From contig NZ_QPEQ01000001.1 in NCBI RefSeq assembly GCF_009455625.1, positions 1,612,001 through 1,676,000 on the forward strand: 64,000 bases of DNA, read 5' to 3'. Each line of letters opens with the position of its first letter. Position 1 is the first letter of the stretch. The notes beneath the pieces were generated by a model. That model did not search any database. It saw only the letters and a list, made by a program, of their open reading frames with translations, and had not been told where the DNA came from. The position numbers and the translations under genes are program-made. This document shows positions 46,437 to 55,188 of the stretch, piece after piece. This DNA comes from Paraburkholderia bonniea. Its GTDB lineage: Bacteria; Pseudomonadota; Gammaproteobacteria; Burkholderiales; Burkholderiaceae.

Positions 46437-47486
46437 TTATTGTTGTTCGACGAGCGCGCGCGCTTCGCCGACATGGTTGCGATACGCTTCGAAAATCTTG
46501 CGCAGCGCTTCATCGAAGGTGGACGTTGGTGCCCAGTCGAGTTCTTGCATCGTGTTGTCGATTTTCGGCACGCGGTTTTGCACGTCTTGATAGCCCGAAC
46601 CGTAGTACGCACCCGATGAGGTTTCAACCAGTTGGACTTTTTTGGCTTCGCTGGCGTACTCAGGGAGTTCGGCGGCGAGCGCGAGCATCTTGTGCGCGAG
46701 CTCACGCACCGAGAAGTTGTTCGCCGGATTGCCGATGTTGTAGATCTTGCCCGAGGCGATGCCGTTGGCGTTGTCGATGATCTTCATCAGTGCGCTGATG
46801 CCGTCATCGATATCGGTAAAGGCCCGCTTTTGCGCGCCACCGTCGACGAGGCTGATGTTCTCACCACGCACGATATGGCCGAGAAACTGCGTGACCACGC
46901 GCGAGCTGCCTTCTTTCGGGGTGTAGATCGAATCGAGCCCTGGGCCAATCCAGTTAAATGGCCGGAACAGGGTGAAGTTCAAACCGTCCTGCATGCCGTA
47001 GCCCCAGATCACCCGGTCCATCAGTTGCTTGGAACAGGCATAGATCCAGCGGGGCTTGTTGATTGGGCCGTAGGTCAGCTCGGAGGCGTCGGGATCAAAG
47101 GCTTCGTCGCGGCACATGCCGTAGACCTCGGAGGTCGACGGAAACACCAGATGCTTGCCGTATTTGACGGCCGAACGAACGATGGGCAGGTTGGCCTCGA
47201 AGTCCAGTTCGAACACGCGCAGTGGCTGCTGCACGTAAGTGGCTGGGGTAGCGATAGCGACCAGGGGCAAGATCACGTCGCATTTCTTCACGTGATATTC
47301 GACCCATTCTTTATTGATCGTGATGTCGCCTTCAAAGAAATGCATCCGTTCGTGCTGGAGCAGATCGCCCAGCCGGTCGGTTTGCATGTCCATGCCAAAC
47401 ACTTCCCAATCGGTTGTTTCGAGAATGCGTTTGGACAGGTGATGGCCAATGAAGCCATTGACGCCCAGAATCAGGACTTTTTTCAT
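46437..47486 (-). CDS. UDP-glucuronate decarboxylase, separate gene matching the ArnA C-terminal domain
   Basis: A 349-residue SDR enzyme converting UDP-glucuronate to UDP-4-keto-pentose with NAD+. The Rossmann motif is VLILGVNGFIGHHL (4-17). The catalytic segment PSTSEVYG and the Tyr-Lys in WIYACSKQLMDRVI (about 161-174) are present. This corresponds to residues 315-660 of E. coli ArnA. Its ATG overlaps the stop of the formyltransferase gene (ATGA). There is no clear Shine-Dalgarno, so translation is probably coupled. Confidence 0.95.
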   Translation of the reverse strand: MKKVLILGVNGFIGHHLSKRILETTDWEVFGMDMQTDRLGDLLQHERMHFFEGDITINKEWVEYHVKKCDVILPLVAIATPATYVQQPLRVFELDFEANLPIVRSAVKYGKHLVFPSTSEVYGMCRDEAFDPDASELTYGPINKPRWIYACSKQLMDRVIWGYGMQDGLNFTLFRPFNWIGPGLDSIYTPKEGSSRVVTQFLGHIVRGENISLVDGGAQKRAFTDIDDGISALMKIIDNANGIASGKIYNIGNPANNFSVRELAHKMLALAAELPEYASEAKKVQLVETSSGAYYGSGYQDVQNRVPKIDNTMQELDWAPTSTFDEALRKIFEAYRNHVGEARALVEQQ

Positions 47487-48445
47487 GAATGGAGGGAAGA
47501 GTGAAGAAGCTGGGTGAGTTCGGCGGGGGAGACGTTGTTCTCGGCCCCGTCTTCGTATGGGTGCTGGCTGCCCGGCGCAGATAGACGCTGTAGCGCGTGG
47601 ATCCTGATGGCGCGGCCATCGCCGCATTGGGCAAAGATCGCATTATCGCTTACGTGGAGCCCCGCGGGCAAATCTGGCGGCAGCGTACCTGGGGCCGTCA
47701 GCCGTGCCCGGGCGACGATCAGGCGTGTGCCGTTGATCTCGGTGAAGGCTCCAGGATAGGGCGGAGCGACGGCGCGGATCAGGTTGTAGACCTGCTGCGC
47801 GGGTTGTTGCCAGTCGATACGGCCATCTTCGGGCTGGCGGCCGCCGAAGTAGCTGCCGCGGGCCAGGTCGTTGGGCAGGCGCGGTGCGGTGCCGGCCAGC
47901 AGCGCGGGCAGCACGCGCCAGAGCGTTTGCTCGGCGGCTACCGTGACTTTGTCAAAGACCTGGGCGGCGGTATCGTCAGGCAGGATGGGCACGGAGGTCT
48001 GGTCGATGATGGCCCCTGCGTCGGGCTTGGCGGCCATCTCGTGCAGCGTCGCGCCGGTTTCGCTTTCGCCGTTGAGCACAGCCCAGTTGGTAGGCACGCG
48101 GCCGCGATACTTCGGCAGCAGTGAGCCGTGCATGTTGTATGCGCCCCGTGTGGCTAGCGCCAGCAGCGCGACAGGCAGCATCTGCCGGTAATAAAACGAA
48201 AAAATAAAATCAGGCCGTGTTGCGCTGACAGCGGCGTGCAATGCGCCGCTTTGCGCGTCAGCCTCGGTGAGCGTGGCGATGCCATGCTCGGCGGCCACGG
48301 CGGCCACGCTGTCAAACCAGATGCGCTCGTTCGGGTTGTCATCGTGCGTGACGACCAGCGCGACGTCGACGCCGCGCGCGAGCAGTACTTGCAGGCAGCG
48401 CACGCCGACGTTGTGATAGGCAAAAACAACCGCGCGCGGCTTCAC
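47483..48445 (-). CDS. UDP-Ara4N formyltransferase, separate gene matching the ArnA N-terminal domain
   Basis: A 320-residue methionyl-tRNA-formyltransferase-like enzyme that formylates UDP-Ara4N using 10-formyl-tetrahydrofolate. Motifs include AYNMHGSLLPKYRGRVPTNWAVLNGE (about 101-126; Asn, His and the following Asp form the active site) and the C-terminal OB-like region. It corresponds to residues 1-305 of E. coli ArnA. It starts at GTG 48445 overlapping the arnC stop (GTGA), and ends overlapping the next start (ATGA). Confidence 0.95.
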   Translation of the reverse strand: MKPRAVVFAYHNVGVRCLQVLLARGVDVALVVTHDDNPNERIWFDSVAAVAAEHGIATLTEADAQSGALHAAVSATRPDFIFSFYYRQMLPVALLALATRGAYNMHGSLLPKYRGRVPTNWAVLNGESETGATLHEMAAKPDAGAIIDQTSVPILPDDTAAQVFDKVTVAAEQTLWRVLPALLAGTAPRLPNDLARGSYFGGRQPEDGRIDWQQPAQQVYNLIRAVAPPYPGAFTEINGTRLIVARARLTAPGTLPPDLPAGLHVSDNAIFAQCGDGRAIRIHALQRLSAPGSQHPYEDGAENNVSPAELTQLLHSSLHS

Positions 48446-49527
48446 AGCGGGCCCTTGCTGCTGGTAGTGGTGCCTTGTGTGCTTTGTTGTGTGCCCTGCA
48501 CACTTTGCGCGAGCGCCGGGCGCGGTGTGAGCGCGACGGCTGTGCCATTGCGCTGTTCAAGGATGGTTTGCACCAGATAGCGCGGCCGTGCCCGCACTTG
48601 CTGATAAATCCGGCCGATGTATTCGCCAAGCAGGCCGAGCGCGAAAATAATCACCCCCAGCAGAAAGAACGTAATCGCAAACAGGGTGAACACGCCTTGC
48701 ACTTCGGCACCAAGGATGAAGCGGCGGATCAGCAACAGCACGAACAGTGCAGCCGAGCCCAGCGACAGGATCACGCCGATGAAAGACAGCCATTGCAGCG
48801 GCACCACCGAAAACCCGGTCACCAGATCAAAGTTGAGCCGGATCAGGCTGTAGAGAGAATATTTGGATTCGCCCGCAAAACGCTCTTCGTGTGCGACTTC
48901 AATTTCGACTGGATTTTGCGCAAAGGTATAAGCGAGCGCGGGAATAAACGTGTTGATTTCACCGCAACAGTTGATCGTATCGATGATATGGCGGCTGTAG
49001 GCGCGCAGCATGCAGCCCTGGTCGGTCATCTTGATCCGCGTGATGCGCTCGCGCAGGCGGTTCATGATTTGTGAGGCCTTGCGCCGCCACAGGCTGTCCT
49101 GGCGTTGCAGACGGATCGTGCCGACGTAGTCGTAGCCTTCGCGCATCTTGGCCGCGAGCCGGCTGATTTCTTCGGGTGGATTTTGCAGATCGGCGTCGAG
49201 CGTGATGACGATTTCGCCGCGTGATTGCTCGAAGCCCGCCAGGATCGCCATGTGCTGGCCATAGTTGCCGTTGAGCAAAATGACCCGTGTGGTGTCCGGC
49301 CGGGCGCGAAACTGTTGCGCCAGTAGCGCGGCAGACTGGTCGCGGCTGCCATCGTTGACGAAGATCACCTCATAGCTGGTTCCGAGTGCATCCAGCGCGG
49401 GATATAGCCGGGCGTAAAGCGCCGCTAGCCCGGCTTCCTCGTTGTAGACCGGAACGACGATTGAGATTTCCGGCGCGGCGTGCGACGGCTCGGTTGTGGT
49501 TTCTGCTTCTGTTTCCAGGTGGCTCAT
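48442..49527 (-). CDS. arnC: Undecaprenyl-phosphate 4-deoxy-4-formamido-L-arabinose transferase ArnC
   Basis: A 361-residue inner-membrane GT2 glycosyltransferase placing Ara4FN on undecaprenyl phosphate. The GT-A start is ISIVVPVYNEEAGLAALY (about 21-38), with DxD in VITLDADLQNP (about 110-120). Two membrane helices are near 245-268 and 281-305. The last 45 residues are Thr/Gln-rich and poorly conserved in composition. It is six bases from the arnB stop. Confidence 0.95.
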   Translation of the reverse strand: MSHLETEAETTTEPSHAAPEISIVVPVYNEEAGLAALYARLYPALDALGTSYEVIFVNDGSRDQSAALLAQQFRARPDTTRVILLNGNYGQHMAILAGFEQSRGEIVITLDADLQNPPEEISRLAAKMREGYDYVGTIRLQRQDSLWRRKASQIMNRLRERITRIKMTDQGCMLRAYSRHIIDTINCCGEINTFIPALAYTFAQNPVEIEVAHEERFAGESKYSLYSLIRLNFDLVTGFSVVPLQWLSFIGVILSLGSAALFVLLLIRRFILGAEVQGVFTLFAITFFLLGVIIFALGLLGEYIGRIYQQVRARPRYLVQTILEQRNGTAVALTPRPALAQSVQGTQQSTQGTTTSSKGPL

Positions 49528-49533
49528 GTCCGC

Positions 49534-50685
49534 TTACTTTCCGTGTTGTTCGCAAATTTCGTTGACTGCCTGGCACACCCGCACGACGTCGGCTTCGGTC
49601 ATCTGCGTAAACAGCGGCAGGGTGACGGTGCTGGCACCGAAGCGCTCCGCATGCGGGAACATGCCTTCGTGGAAGCCTCGTGCGCGGTAGAGCGAAAACA
49701 GATGGATTGCCGGGTAATGCACGCCCGAGCCAATGCCGCGCTGTTTGAGCGCGTCCATGAAGCCCGCGCGCTCAAGGTTCAGGTTGGCAAGCGGCAGGGT
49801 GATCTGGAACATATGCCAGTTGCTGTTGGTGAAATCCGCGACCGGCAGGCCCACTCCCAGCTTGAGCGCAGCGCCTGACGCAAATCCGGCGAAATAAGCC
49901 TGCGCCAGCTTGCGGCGCTGCGCCGTAAAACGTTCGATGTGCGGCAATTGCCCGAGCCCTACCCGGGCTGCAACATCGGTCAGGTTGTACTTGCCGCCCA
50001 GCACGTCGCAGTCCATGCCGTCGAAGCCTGTGCGGGTGATGCCTTGCAGCCGGTATTTTTGTGCCAGCAGCGCTTCGTCTTCGTTATTGAGTACCAGCGC
50101 GCCGCCTTCGATGGTGGTCAGGTTTTTGTTGGCATGAAAGCTGAATGAGACAAGGTCGCCGGACTGGCCGATACGCTTGCCGTTCCAGCTTGAGCCGAAG
50201 GCCTGCGCGGCATCTTCGATCACGCGCAGCTTGTGCTCGCGGGCGATCCGGTACAGATGGTCCATATCAACGGGCAAGCCCGACAGATACACCGGAATAA
50301 TCGCCTTGGTGCGCGGTGTGATGGCTTGTTCGACCCGTGTCAGGTCGAGATTGCGGGTGCGCGGGTCGATGTCGACAAATACCGGCGTAGCGCCGGTTTC
50401 GATGATGACGTTGCTGGTGGAGACCCACGAAGCCGGAGTGGTGATGACTTCGTCACCCGGGCCCACGCCAGCGATCAACAAACCGATTTCAAGGGTGGCC
50501 GTGCCGGAATTGAAGGTGCGCACTGGACGCCCGCCGCACCAGGCGGAGAGTTCTGCTTCGAACTGCTGGTTCTGCGGGCCGGTGGTGATCCAGCCTGAAC
50601 GGAGCACTTCGGCTACGCCCGCGATGGTTGCTTCATCGATTTCCGGACGAACAAACGGCAAAAACGGAACGGATGACTGGGTCAT
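49534..50685 (-). CDS. arnB: UDP-4-amino-4-deoxy-L-arabinose aminotransferase ArnB
   Basis: A 383-residue PLP-dependent DegT/DnrJ/EryC1 aminotransferase transferring the amino group from glutamate to the keto sugar. The PLP lysine lies in SFSFHANKNLTTIEGG (about 177-192) and EDAAQAFGS is at about 156-164. It starts ATG 50685. It is separated from arnE by 150 bases with no obvious terminator. Confidence 0.96.
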   Translation of the reverse strand: MTQSSVPFLPFVRPEIDEATIAGVAEVLRSGWITTGPQNQQFEAELSAWCGGRPVRTFNSGTATLEIGLLIAGVGPGDEVITTPASWVSTSNVIIETGATPVFVDIDPRTRNLDLTRVEQAITPRTKAIIPVYLSGLPVDMDHLYRIAREHKLRVIEDAAQAFGSSWNGKRIGQSGDLVSFSFHANKNLTTIEGGALVLNNEDEALLAQKYRLQGITRTGFDGMDCDVLGGKYNLTDVAARVGLGQLPHIERFTAQRRKLAQAYFAGFASGAALKLGVGLPVADFTNSNWHMFQITLPLANLNLERAGFMDALKQRGIGSGVHYPAIHLFSLYRARGFHEGMFPHAERFGASTVTLPLFTQMTEADVVRVCQAVNEICEQHGK

Positions 50686-50835
50686 GAAAAGCTCGGCTCG
50701 ATAAAAAGGGCAGAAAAAAGACAGGGCGCTGCCAGAACAGAGAGACGAAAAGCCGTCCGCTGGATGAGCAGCGGGCTGGTGTGAAGCGTATCTGGCCGGC
50801 GCACGGTTGGGCTCGACCTAACCCGGCGGCTTGGG

Positions 50836-51207
50836 TTAGCTACGTGCCAGCACGGCCACGCCAAGCAAAATAATGCCGATGCCGATCAGGCGTTGTAGCG
50901 ATAGCACCTCGCCAAACAGATACCAGGCGGCGAACGCATTCACGACGTAGCCGAGTGACAGCATCGGATACGCAATGGAAACATCAACCCGCGATAGCCC
51001 GAGAATCCACACGACGACGCTGATCACATAGCATGCAAGGCCACCGATCACGGGCCATTGGGTGGCCAGCCTGAAACCGATGGGCAGGATGTTCGCACGG
51101 GTGAATTCGAAGTGTCCAACGGCATTTGTCCCGGCTTTGAGCAGCAATTGGGCGCAGGCATTCAATGCGACCCCGCTGAGAATGCAGATGAGTGAAACGG
51201 GATTCAT
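50836..51207 (-). CDS. arnE: SMR-like Ara4N-phosphoundecaprenol flippase subunit (ArnE-like)
   Basis: A 123-residue protein with four membrane helices (about 3-20, 45-65, 72-92 and 100-120) of the EamA/SMR type. Motifs are LNACAQLLLKAG (15-26) and VSIAYPMLSLGYVVNAFAAWYLFGE (about 76-100). In E. coli ArnE and ArnF form the flippase; only one gene of this type is here, between arnT and arnB. Confidence 0.9.
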   Translation of the reverse strand: MNPVSLICILSGVALNACAQLLLKAGTNAVGHFEFTRANILPIGFRLATQWPVIGGLACYVISVVVWILGLSRVDVSIAYPMLSLGYVVNAFAAWYLFGEVLSLQRLIGIGIILLGVAVLARS

Positions 51208-51232
51208 GGCGTGTGCTTGTTAGAGAGTCGAA

Positions 51233-52915
51233 TCACGGTTGTGGTTTTTCTACGATGACGCGGCGTGAATCACGGGCAATCACCTGCATCGGCACCTGCT
51301 GCGCCTTGAGTTCTTCGTAGCGGCTGGTGGGCAGCAGCGCCAGCGCGTAGCGTTCAGCTTCCCAGCGCGCGCGCCATTCGTCGATGGTGGGCACCCATTT
51401 TTCTGGCTCGACTGACACGCCAAACGCTAGCTCATCAGCGTGCTGAACCATGATGGTGGTGTGCCCGACATAGAACGGCAGGGTGTGATCCAGCACGCCA
51501 ACGGAATAAAACGGCGTATCGGGTGGCAGTTGCGCCAGCGCAGCCTTGATGGCGGGCGCGAGCGGTGCCCCCGAACTGAGGCGGCCGAAAAGGTTGTGGC
51601 CCGTGCCCGCAATCGTGCCGAGCAGCAGCCAGCCAGCACCGAAGGCGATCACGGCAGCCGTGATGCCGGTTTTGCAGCGGCGGTTCAGCCATAACGCCGC
51701 TAGCGTCAGCACAAAGGCCACGCCGAGTGCGGCGAAGACCCAGGTGCGATATGCCACGTACAGCTCATTGGGATTGCGCGAATCACCCGCATGGCCGAGG
51801 AAAATCGCACCGAAAGCTGCTACGAGCAGAAAAACCGCGTAGCCCACCAGATGACGACGCCATTGGTCACGTGTCACGAGCGGCAAGTACATGCCGATCA
51901 GCAGTGCCAGCGCGGGGGCAATAGGCAAGACGTAGGAGACGAGCTTTGAATGCGAGGCGCTGAAAAAGACAAAGATGAAACTGGCCCATACCAGCAGCAG
52001 GATCACGGGCGCAAAGCCGTTGGGCTGGCGTGGCAGGCGTAGAGCGTGACGGATGCTCTGAACGCTGAGCGAGAGCCACGGCAAAAACCCCACCAGAATC
52101 ACGGCGACGAAGTAATACACCGGGCCGGGCCGGTTTTGTTCCGGCGTGAGGTAGCGCTGGAATTGCTGGACGATGAAAAAGAAATTCAGGAACTCGGGGT
52201 TGCGCTGCTGCACCAGTACAAACCACGGCACCGAGAGCGCAAAAAAGAGCATCAGGCCGCTTACCAGATAGAGACGCTTCCAGATTGCCCAGTCGCGTGC
52301 GGCAAGGGTGTAAAGCACAAGCACCGCGCCTGGCAGGATTACGCCGATCAGTCCTTTGGAGAGCACCGCCAGAGCCATCGAGGCCCAGCACGCCCACATC
52401 CAGAGGCGCACCTGGTTGCTGGGCAGGTTCGGGCGCTGGGCCAGCAGTAGTGCGCACAACGTCAACGCCATCCAGAACGACAGCCCCATATCGAGGGCAT
52501 TGAAGTGGCCCATCAGGTTCCAGTAGGGCGAAGTAGCGAGGACGACTGCGGCAAAGAGTCCAGCGGCAGGGTTAAACACCCGGGCTCCGGTGTAGCCGAC
52601 TAGCAGCACACCCGCAAAGCCGGTGAGTGCGGTATAGAGCCGCGCCTGCCAGTCGCCAATGCCGAACCAGGCGAAGGTCAGCGCATTGGCCCAGGTTTGC
52701 AGGGGAGGTTTTTCGAAATATTTGTAGCCGTTATAGCGCGGAGTAATCCAGTCGCCGGTGACGAACATTTCACGCGCCATTTCAGCGTAACGGCCTTCAT
52801 CGCTAGGCAGCAGGTAGCGCCAGCCGAGCGGGACAAACCAAACAACAGCGAGCGCCAGCACCAGCAGCACGATGGTGCTGCGCTGGAGCGTTAGCCGGTA
52901 AGGCGTATCGTTCAT
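51233..52915 (-). CDS. arnT: Undecaprenyl phosphate-Ara4N:lipid A transferase (ArnT, GT83)
   Basis: A 560-residue inner-membrane glycosyltransferase attaching Ara4N to lipid A (and in Burkholderia to the inner core Ko). It has about 12-13 helices. The periplasmic loop after helix 1 contains LLPSDEGRYAEMAREMFVTGDWITPRYNGYKYFEKPPL-like sequence, with the catalytic Asp-Glu pair in DEGRYAEMA (about 39-47). A C-terminal periplasmic domain follows. It is the first gene of the arn operon, so the promoter should be in 52916-53092. Confidence 0.96.
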   Translation of the reverse strand: MNDTPYRLTLQRSTIVLLVLALAVVWFVPLGWRYLLPSDEGRYAEMAREMFVTGDWITPRYNGYKYFEKPPLQTWANALTFAWFGIGDWQARLYTALTGFAGVLLVGYTGARVFNPAAGLFAAVVLATSPYWNLMGHFNALDMGLSFWMALTLCALLLAQRPNLPSNQVRLWMWACWASMALAVLSKGLIGVILPGAVLVLYTLAARDWAIWKRLYLVSGLMLFFALSVPWFVLVQQRNPEFLNFFFIVQQFQRYLTPEQNRPGPVYYFVAVILVGFLPWLSLSVQSIRHALRLPRQPNGFAPVILLLVWASFIFVFFSASHSKLVSYVLPIAPALALLIGMYLPLVTRDQWRRHLVGYAVFLLVAAFGAIFLGHAGDSRNPNELYVAYRTWVFAALGVAFVLTLAALWLNRRCKTGITAAVIAFGAGWLLLGTIAGTGHNLFGRLSSGAPLAPAIKAALAQLPPDTPFYSVGVLDHTLPFYVGHTTIMVQHADELAFGVSVEPEKWVPTIDEWRARWEAERYALALLPTSRYEELKAQQVPMQVIARDSRRVIVEKPQP

Positions 52916-53092
52916 GGGTTTCAGCCTGTCGATTAATCAAGTGTGTTGGTTGGCCGTGTGCGCAGCAGGTTGAGTAGGGCGTTGGTGGCGGGTTGATGCC
53001 CGCTATGTGCCCCTATTTGCCCGGCCACGTACCACGTATCGCCGCGCAGTTTACGCGAACCGCGCTGGCCGCTGGCATAAAACCATGTGGGC

Positions 53093-53467
53093 TTAGGCTT
53101 CGATCAGCAAGGCGGCAGCGACTTTGCGGCCTTCCGCCATCAAGATGTTGTAGGTGCGGCAGGCGGCTTTGAAGTCCATGGTTTCAACACCAATGCGATG
53201 GGCCGCAAGAGCGGCTGTCAGTCTGGGATGGGGGAAACGCAGGCGCTCGCCACTGCCGAAGATCAGGACTTCGGGCGCAGGGGCAAGCAGGAGGTCGAAG
53301 TCGGCCGCGCTGAGGGTCTCAAAAGATGACACCGGCCATGCGATGACCGGTGTGTCAGGCAACAGCACAATGCTGCCGGTATGGCGCTCAAGGTTGATTT
53401 CGACGTAGCCGGGGCCATAGCCGGTAACGGTGTTGAGCGCGCCGCTGGAGTCCTGGTGTAGTTTCAA
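53093..53467 (-). CDS. Mth938-like (DUF498) domain protein
   Basis: A 124-residue small protein of the Mth938/NDUFAF3 family, of unknown function in bacteria. It has NTVTGYGPGYVEINLERHTGSIVLLPDTPVIAWP (about 13-46) and VLIFGSGERLRFPHPRLTAAL (about 66-86). I set the start at TTG 53467 (MKLHQDSSGALN), giving the length typical of the family. The frame extends 21 codons further with no better start. It lies between arnT and alaA. Confidence 0.85.
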   Translation of the reverse strand: MKLHQDSSGALNTVTGYGPGYVEINLERHTGSIVLLPDTPVIAWPVSSFETLSAADFDLLLAPAPEVLIFGSGERLRFPHPRLTAALAAHRIGVETMDFKAACRTYNILMAEGRKVAAALLIEA

Positions 53468-53672
53468 ACTGGTTTTCCGGGGGTTCGTGAGAGATCGGGC
53501 TTGCCGGGCGACCCGCTGGAGGAGGCGCACGCCTTGTGTACAAACCGTTGCCGCGATGGCTGATGCATTGCGGAACTCGGCTAAAATCCGCTAAATTATA
53601 GCTTTTTGCGCGGCCCAGCCTGACAGTGCGTGATAGTGCGCTGCGGCTTTTTTTACGTCTGGCGGTGTTTCG

Positions 53673-53696
53673 GCGGGTACTTGAGCGGGTACTTGA
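53673..53696. repeat. 12-bp tandem duplication with a degenerate third copy
   Basis: GCGGGTACTTGA occurs twice in a row, followed by GCTGATACCTGG. Confidence 0.9.
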
Positions 53697-53862
53697 GCTG
53701 ATACCTGGTCAGATACTCGCTCAGGTGCCTGGTTAATGCCCGCAGGAGCTTGCAGGACACTCAGTGCCGGACTGCCGCGCCCTCGACAACGTTGCAGAAC
53801 TGGTTCCGGTTGCCATGGTTCCAGTCTGTCCCACCTCATTTCCACGCCTTTCGGGCTTGCCC

Positions 53863-53882
53863 GGTTGACTTAGGTTGACTTA
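53863..53882. repeat. 10-bp tandem duplication before alaA
   Basis: GGTTGACTTA occurs twice, ending 13 bases before the alaA start. Confidence 0.9.
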
Positions 53883-53895
53883 ACTCCAGGATGAA

Positions 53896-55143
53896 GTGCC
53901 TGCCGTGAAACCGATTCTCAAATCCAACAAGCTACTGAATGTCTGCTACGACATCCGCGGGCCCGTCCTCGAACACGCCAAACGGCTGGAAGAAGAAGGT
54001 CACCGGATTATCAAGCTGAACATTGGCAATCTGGCCGCGTTTGGCTTCGACGCTCCCGATGAAATCATCCAGGACATGATCCTGAATTTGCCCGGCTCGT
54101 CGGGGTATTCCGATTCCAAAGGGGTGTTCGCGGCGCGCAAGGCGATCATGCATTACGCCCAGCAAAAGGGTGTGCAAGGCGTTGAACTGGACGATATCTA
54201 TATTGGCAACGGCGCGTCCGAACTGATCGTGATGGCGCTTCAGGCGTTGCTCAACGATGGTGATGAGGTCTTGCTGCCAGCGCCGGATTATCCGCTCTGG
54301 ACCGCCGGAGTCAGCTTGTCGGGCGGCACGCCGGTGCACTACATCTGCGATGAAGCCAATCAGTGGATGCCCGACCCAGACGATATCCGCCGCAAGATCA
54401 CACCGAACACTCGCGCGCTGGTCGTAATTAATCCGAATAATCCAACCGGCGCGCTGTATTCGGATGCGTTGCTGCTGGAACTGATCGGCATTGCCCGCGA
54501 ACACGGCCTGATTATTTTTGCCGATGAGGTCTACGACAAGATCATCTACGACGGCAAGCAGCATACGGCGCTCGGCGCGCTGTCTGATGACGTGCTGACC
54601 GTCACGTTCAACAGTCTTTCCAAAAGCTACCGCTCATGCGGCTATCGGGCCGGCTGGATGTATATTTCCGGGCTGACCGGAGCCAACCGGCGGCGCGCTA
54701 AAGATTACTTTGAAGGGTTGGGCATTCTGGCGTCGATGCGCTTGTGTCCCAACGTGCCCGGCCAGTACGCGATTCAAACCGCGCTCGGCGGCTATCAGAG
54801 CATCCAGGACCTGATTCTTCCTGGCGGCCGGCTGTATCGTCAGCGCCAGGTCGCCTACGATCTGCTGACCTCGATTCCCGGTGTGACCTGCGTCAAACCC
54901 GATGCCGCGCTGTATATGTTTCCGCGGCTTGATCCGAAGATGTATCCGATTGAAAACGACCAGCAATTCATTCTTGATTTGCTGCTGGCCGAGCGTGTGT
55001 TGCTGGTGCAAGGCAGCGGCTTTAACTGGAAAACGCCGGATCATTTCCGCGTCGTGTTTTTGCCGAATGTCGATGATCTGACCGATTCGATCAACCGGAT
55101 CGCACGCTTTCTCGATGGCTACCGCAAACGTCATGCGGCCTGA
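53896..55143 (+). CDS. alaA: Glutamate-pyruvate aminotransferase AlaA
   Basis: A 415-residue class I/II PLP aminotransferase making alanine from pyruvate and glutamate. The PLP Lys is in SLSKSYRSCGYRAGW (about 240-254). VCYDIRGPVLEHAKRLEEEGHRIIKLNIGN and PNNPTGALYS match AlaA. Two GTG starts compete: 53896, which AGGA at 53888-53891 serves well, and 53905, which matches the relatives' N-terminus. ATG 53891 opens a five-codon frame whose TGA overlaps GTG 53905. Confidence 0.94.
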   Translation: MPAVKPILKSNKLLNVCYDIRGPVLEHAKRLEEEGHRIIKLNIGNLAAFGFDAPDEIIQDMILNLPGSSGYSDSKGVFAARKAIMHYAQQKGVQGVELDDIYIGNGASELIVMALQALLNDGDEVLLPAPDYPLWTAGVSLSGGTPVHYICDEANQWMPDPDDIRRKITPNTRALVVINPNNPTGALYSDALLLELIGIAREHGLIIFADEVYDKIIYDGKQHTALGALSDDVLTVTFNSLSKSYRSCGYRAGWMYISGLTGANRRRAKDYFEGLGILASMRLCPNVPGQYAIQTALGGYQSIQDLILPGGRLYRQRQVAYDLLTSIPGVTCVKPDAALYMFPRLDPKMYPIENDQQFILDLLLAERVLLVQGSGFNWKTPDHFRVVFLPNVDDLTDSINRIARFLDGYRKRHAA

Positions 55144-55188
55144 GGCTGTTGCCCTTACCTTAACTTTTTACTCAACACGACACGCGGC

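Larger units (their letters stand above)
53468..53904. other. About 430-base gap upstream of alaA; weak open frame 53591-53845 (-)
   Basis: A minus-strand frame of 84 codons (53591-53845) has a Gln-Val-Pro-Ala repeat and ends GWAAQKAII. It has no good ribosome site and I do not call it as a gene. The region holds two tandem duplications (53673-53696 and 53863-53882) and the alaA promoter. Confidence 0.5.

Noticed and set aside
46632-47504. A 290-codon frame on the plus strand
   Set aside because: Antisense to the UDP-glucuronate decarboxylase gene; no recognisable fold.
53591-53845. An 84-codon minus-strand frame upstream of the Mth938-like gene
   Set aside because: Part of it is a DNA repeat translated as Gln-Val-Pro-Ala, and I see no ribosome site. 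Left uncalled; conservation in relatives would change this.
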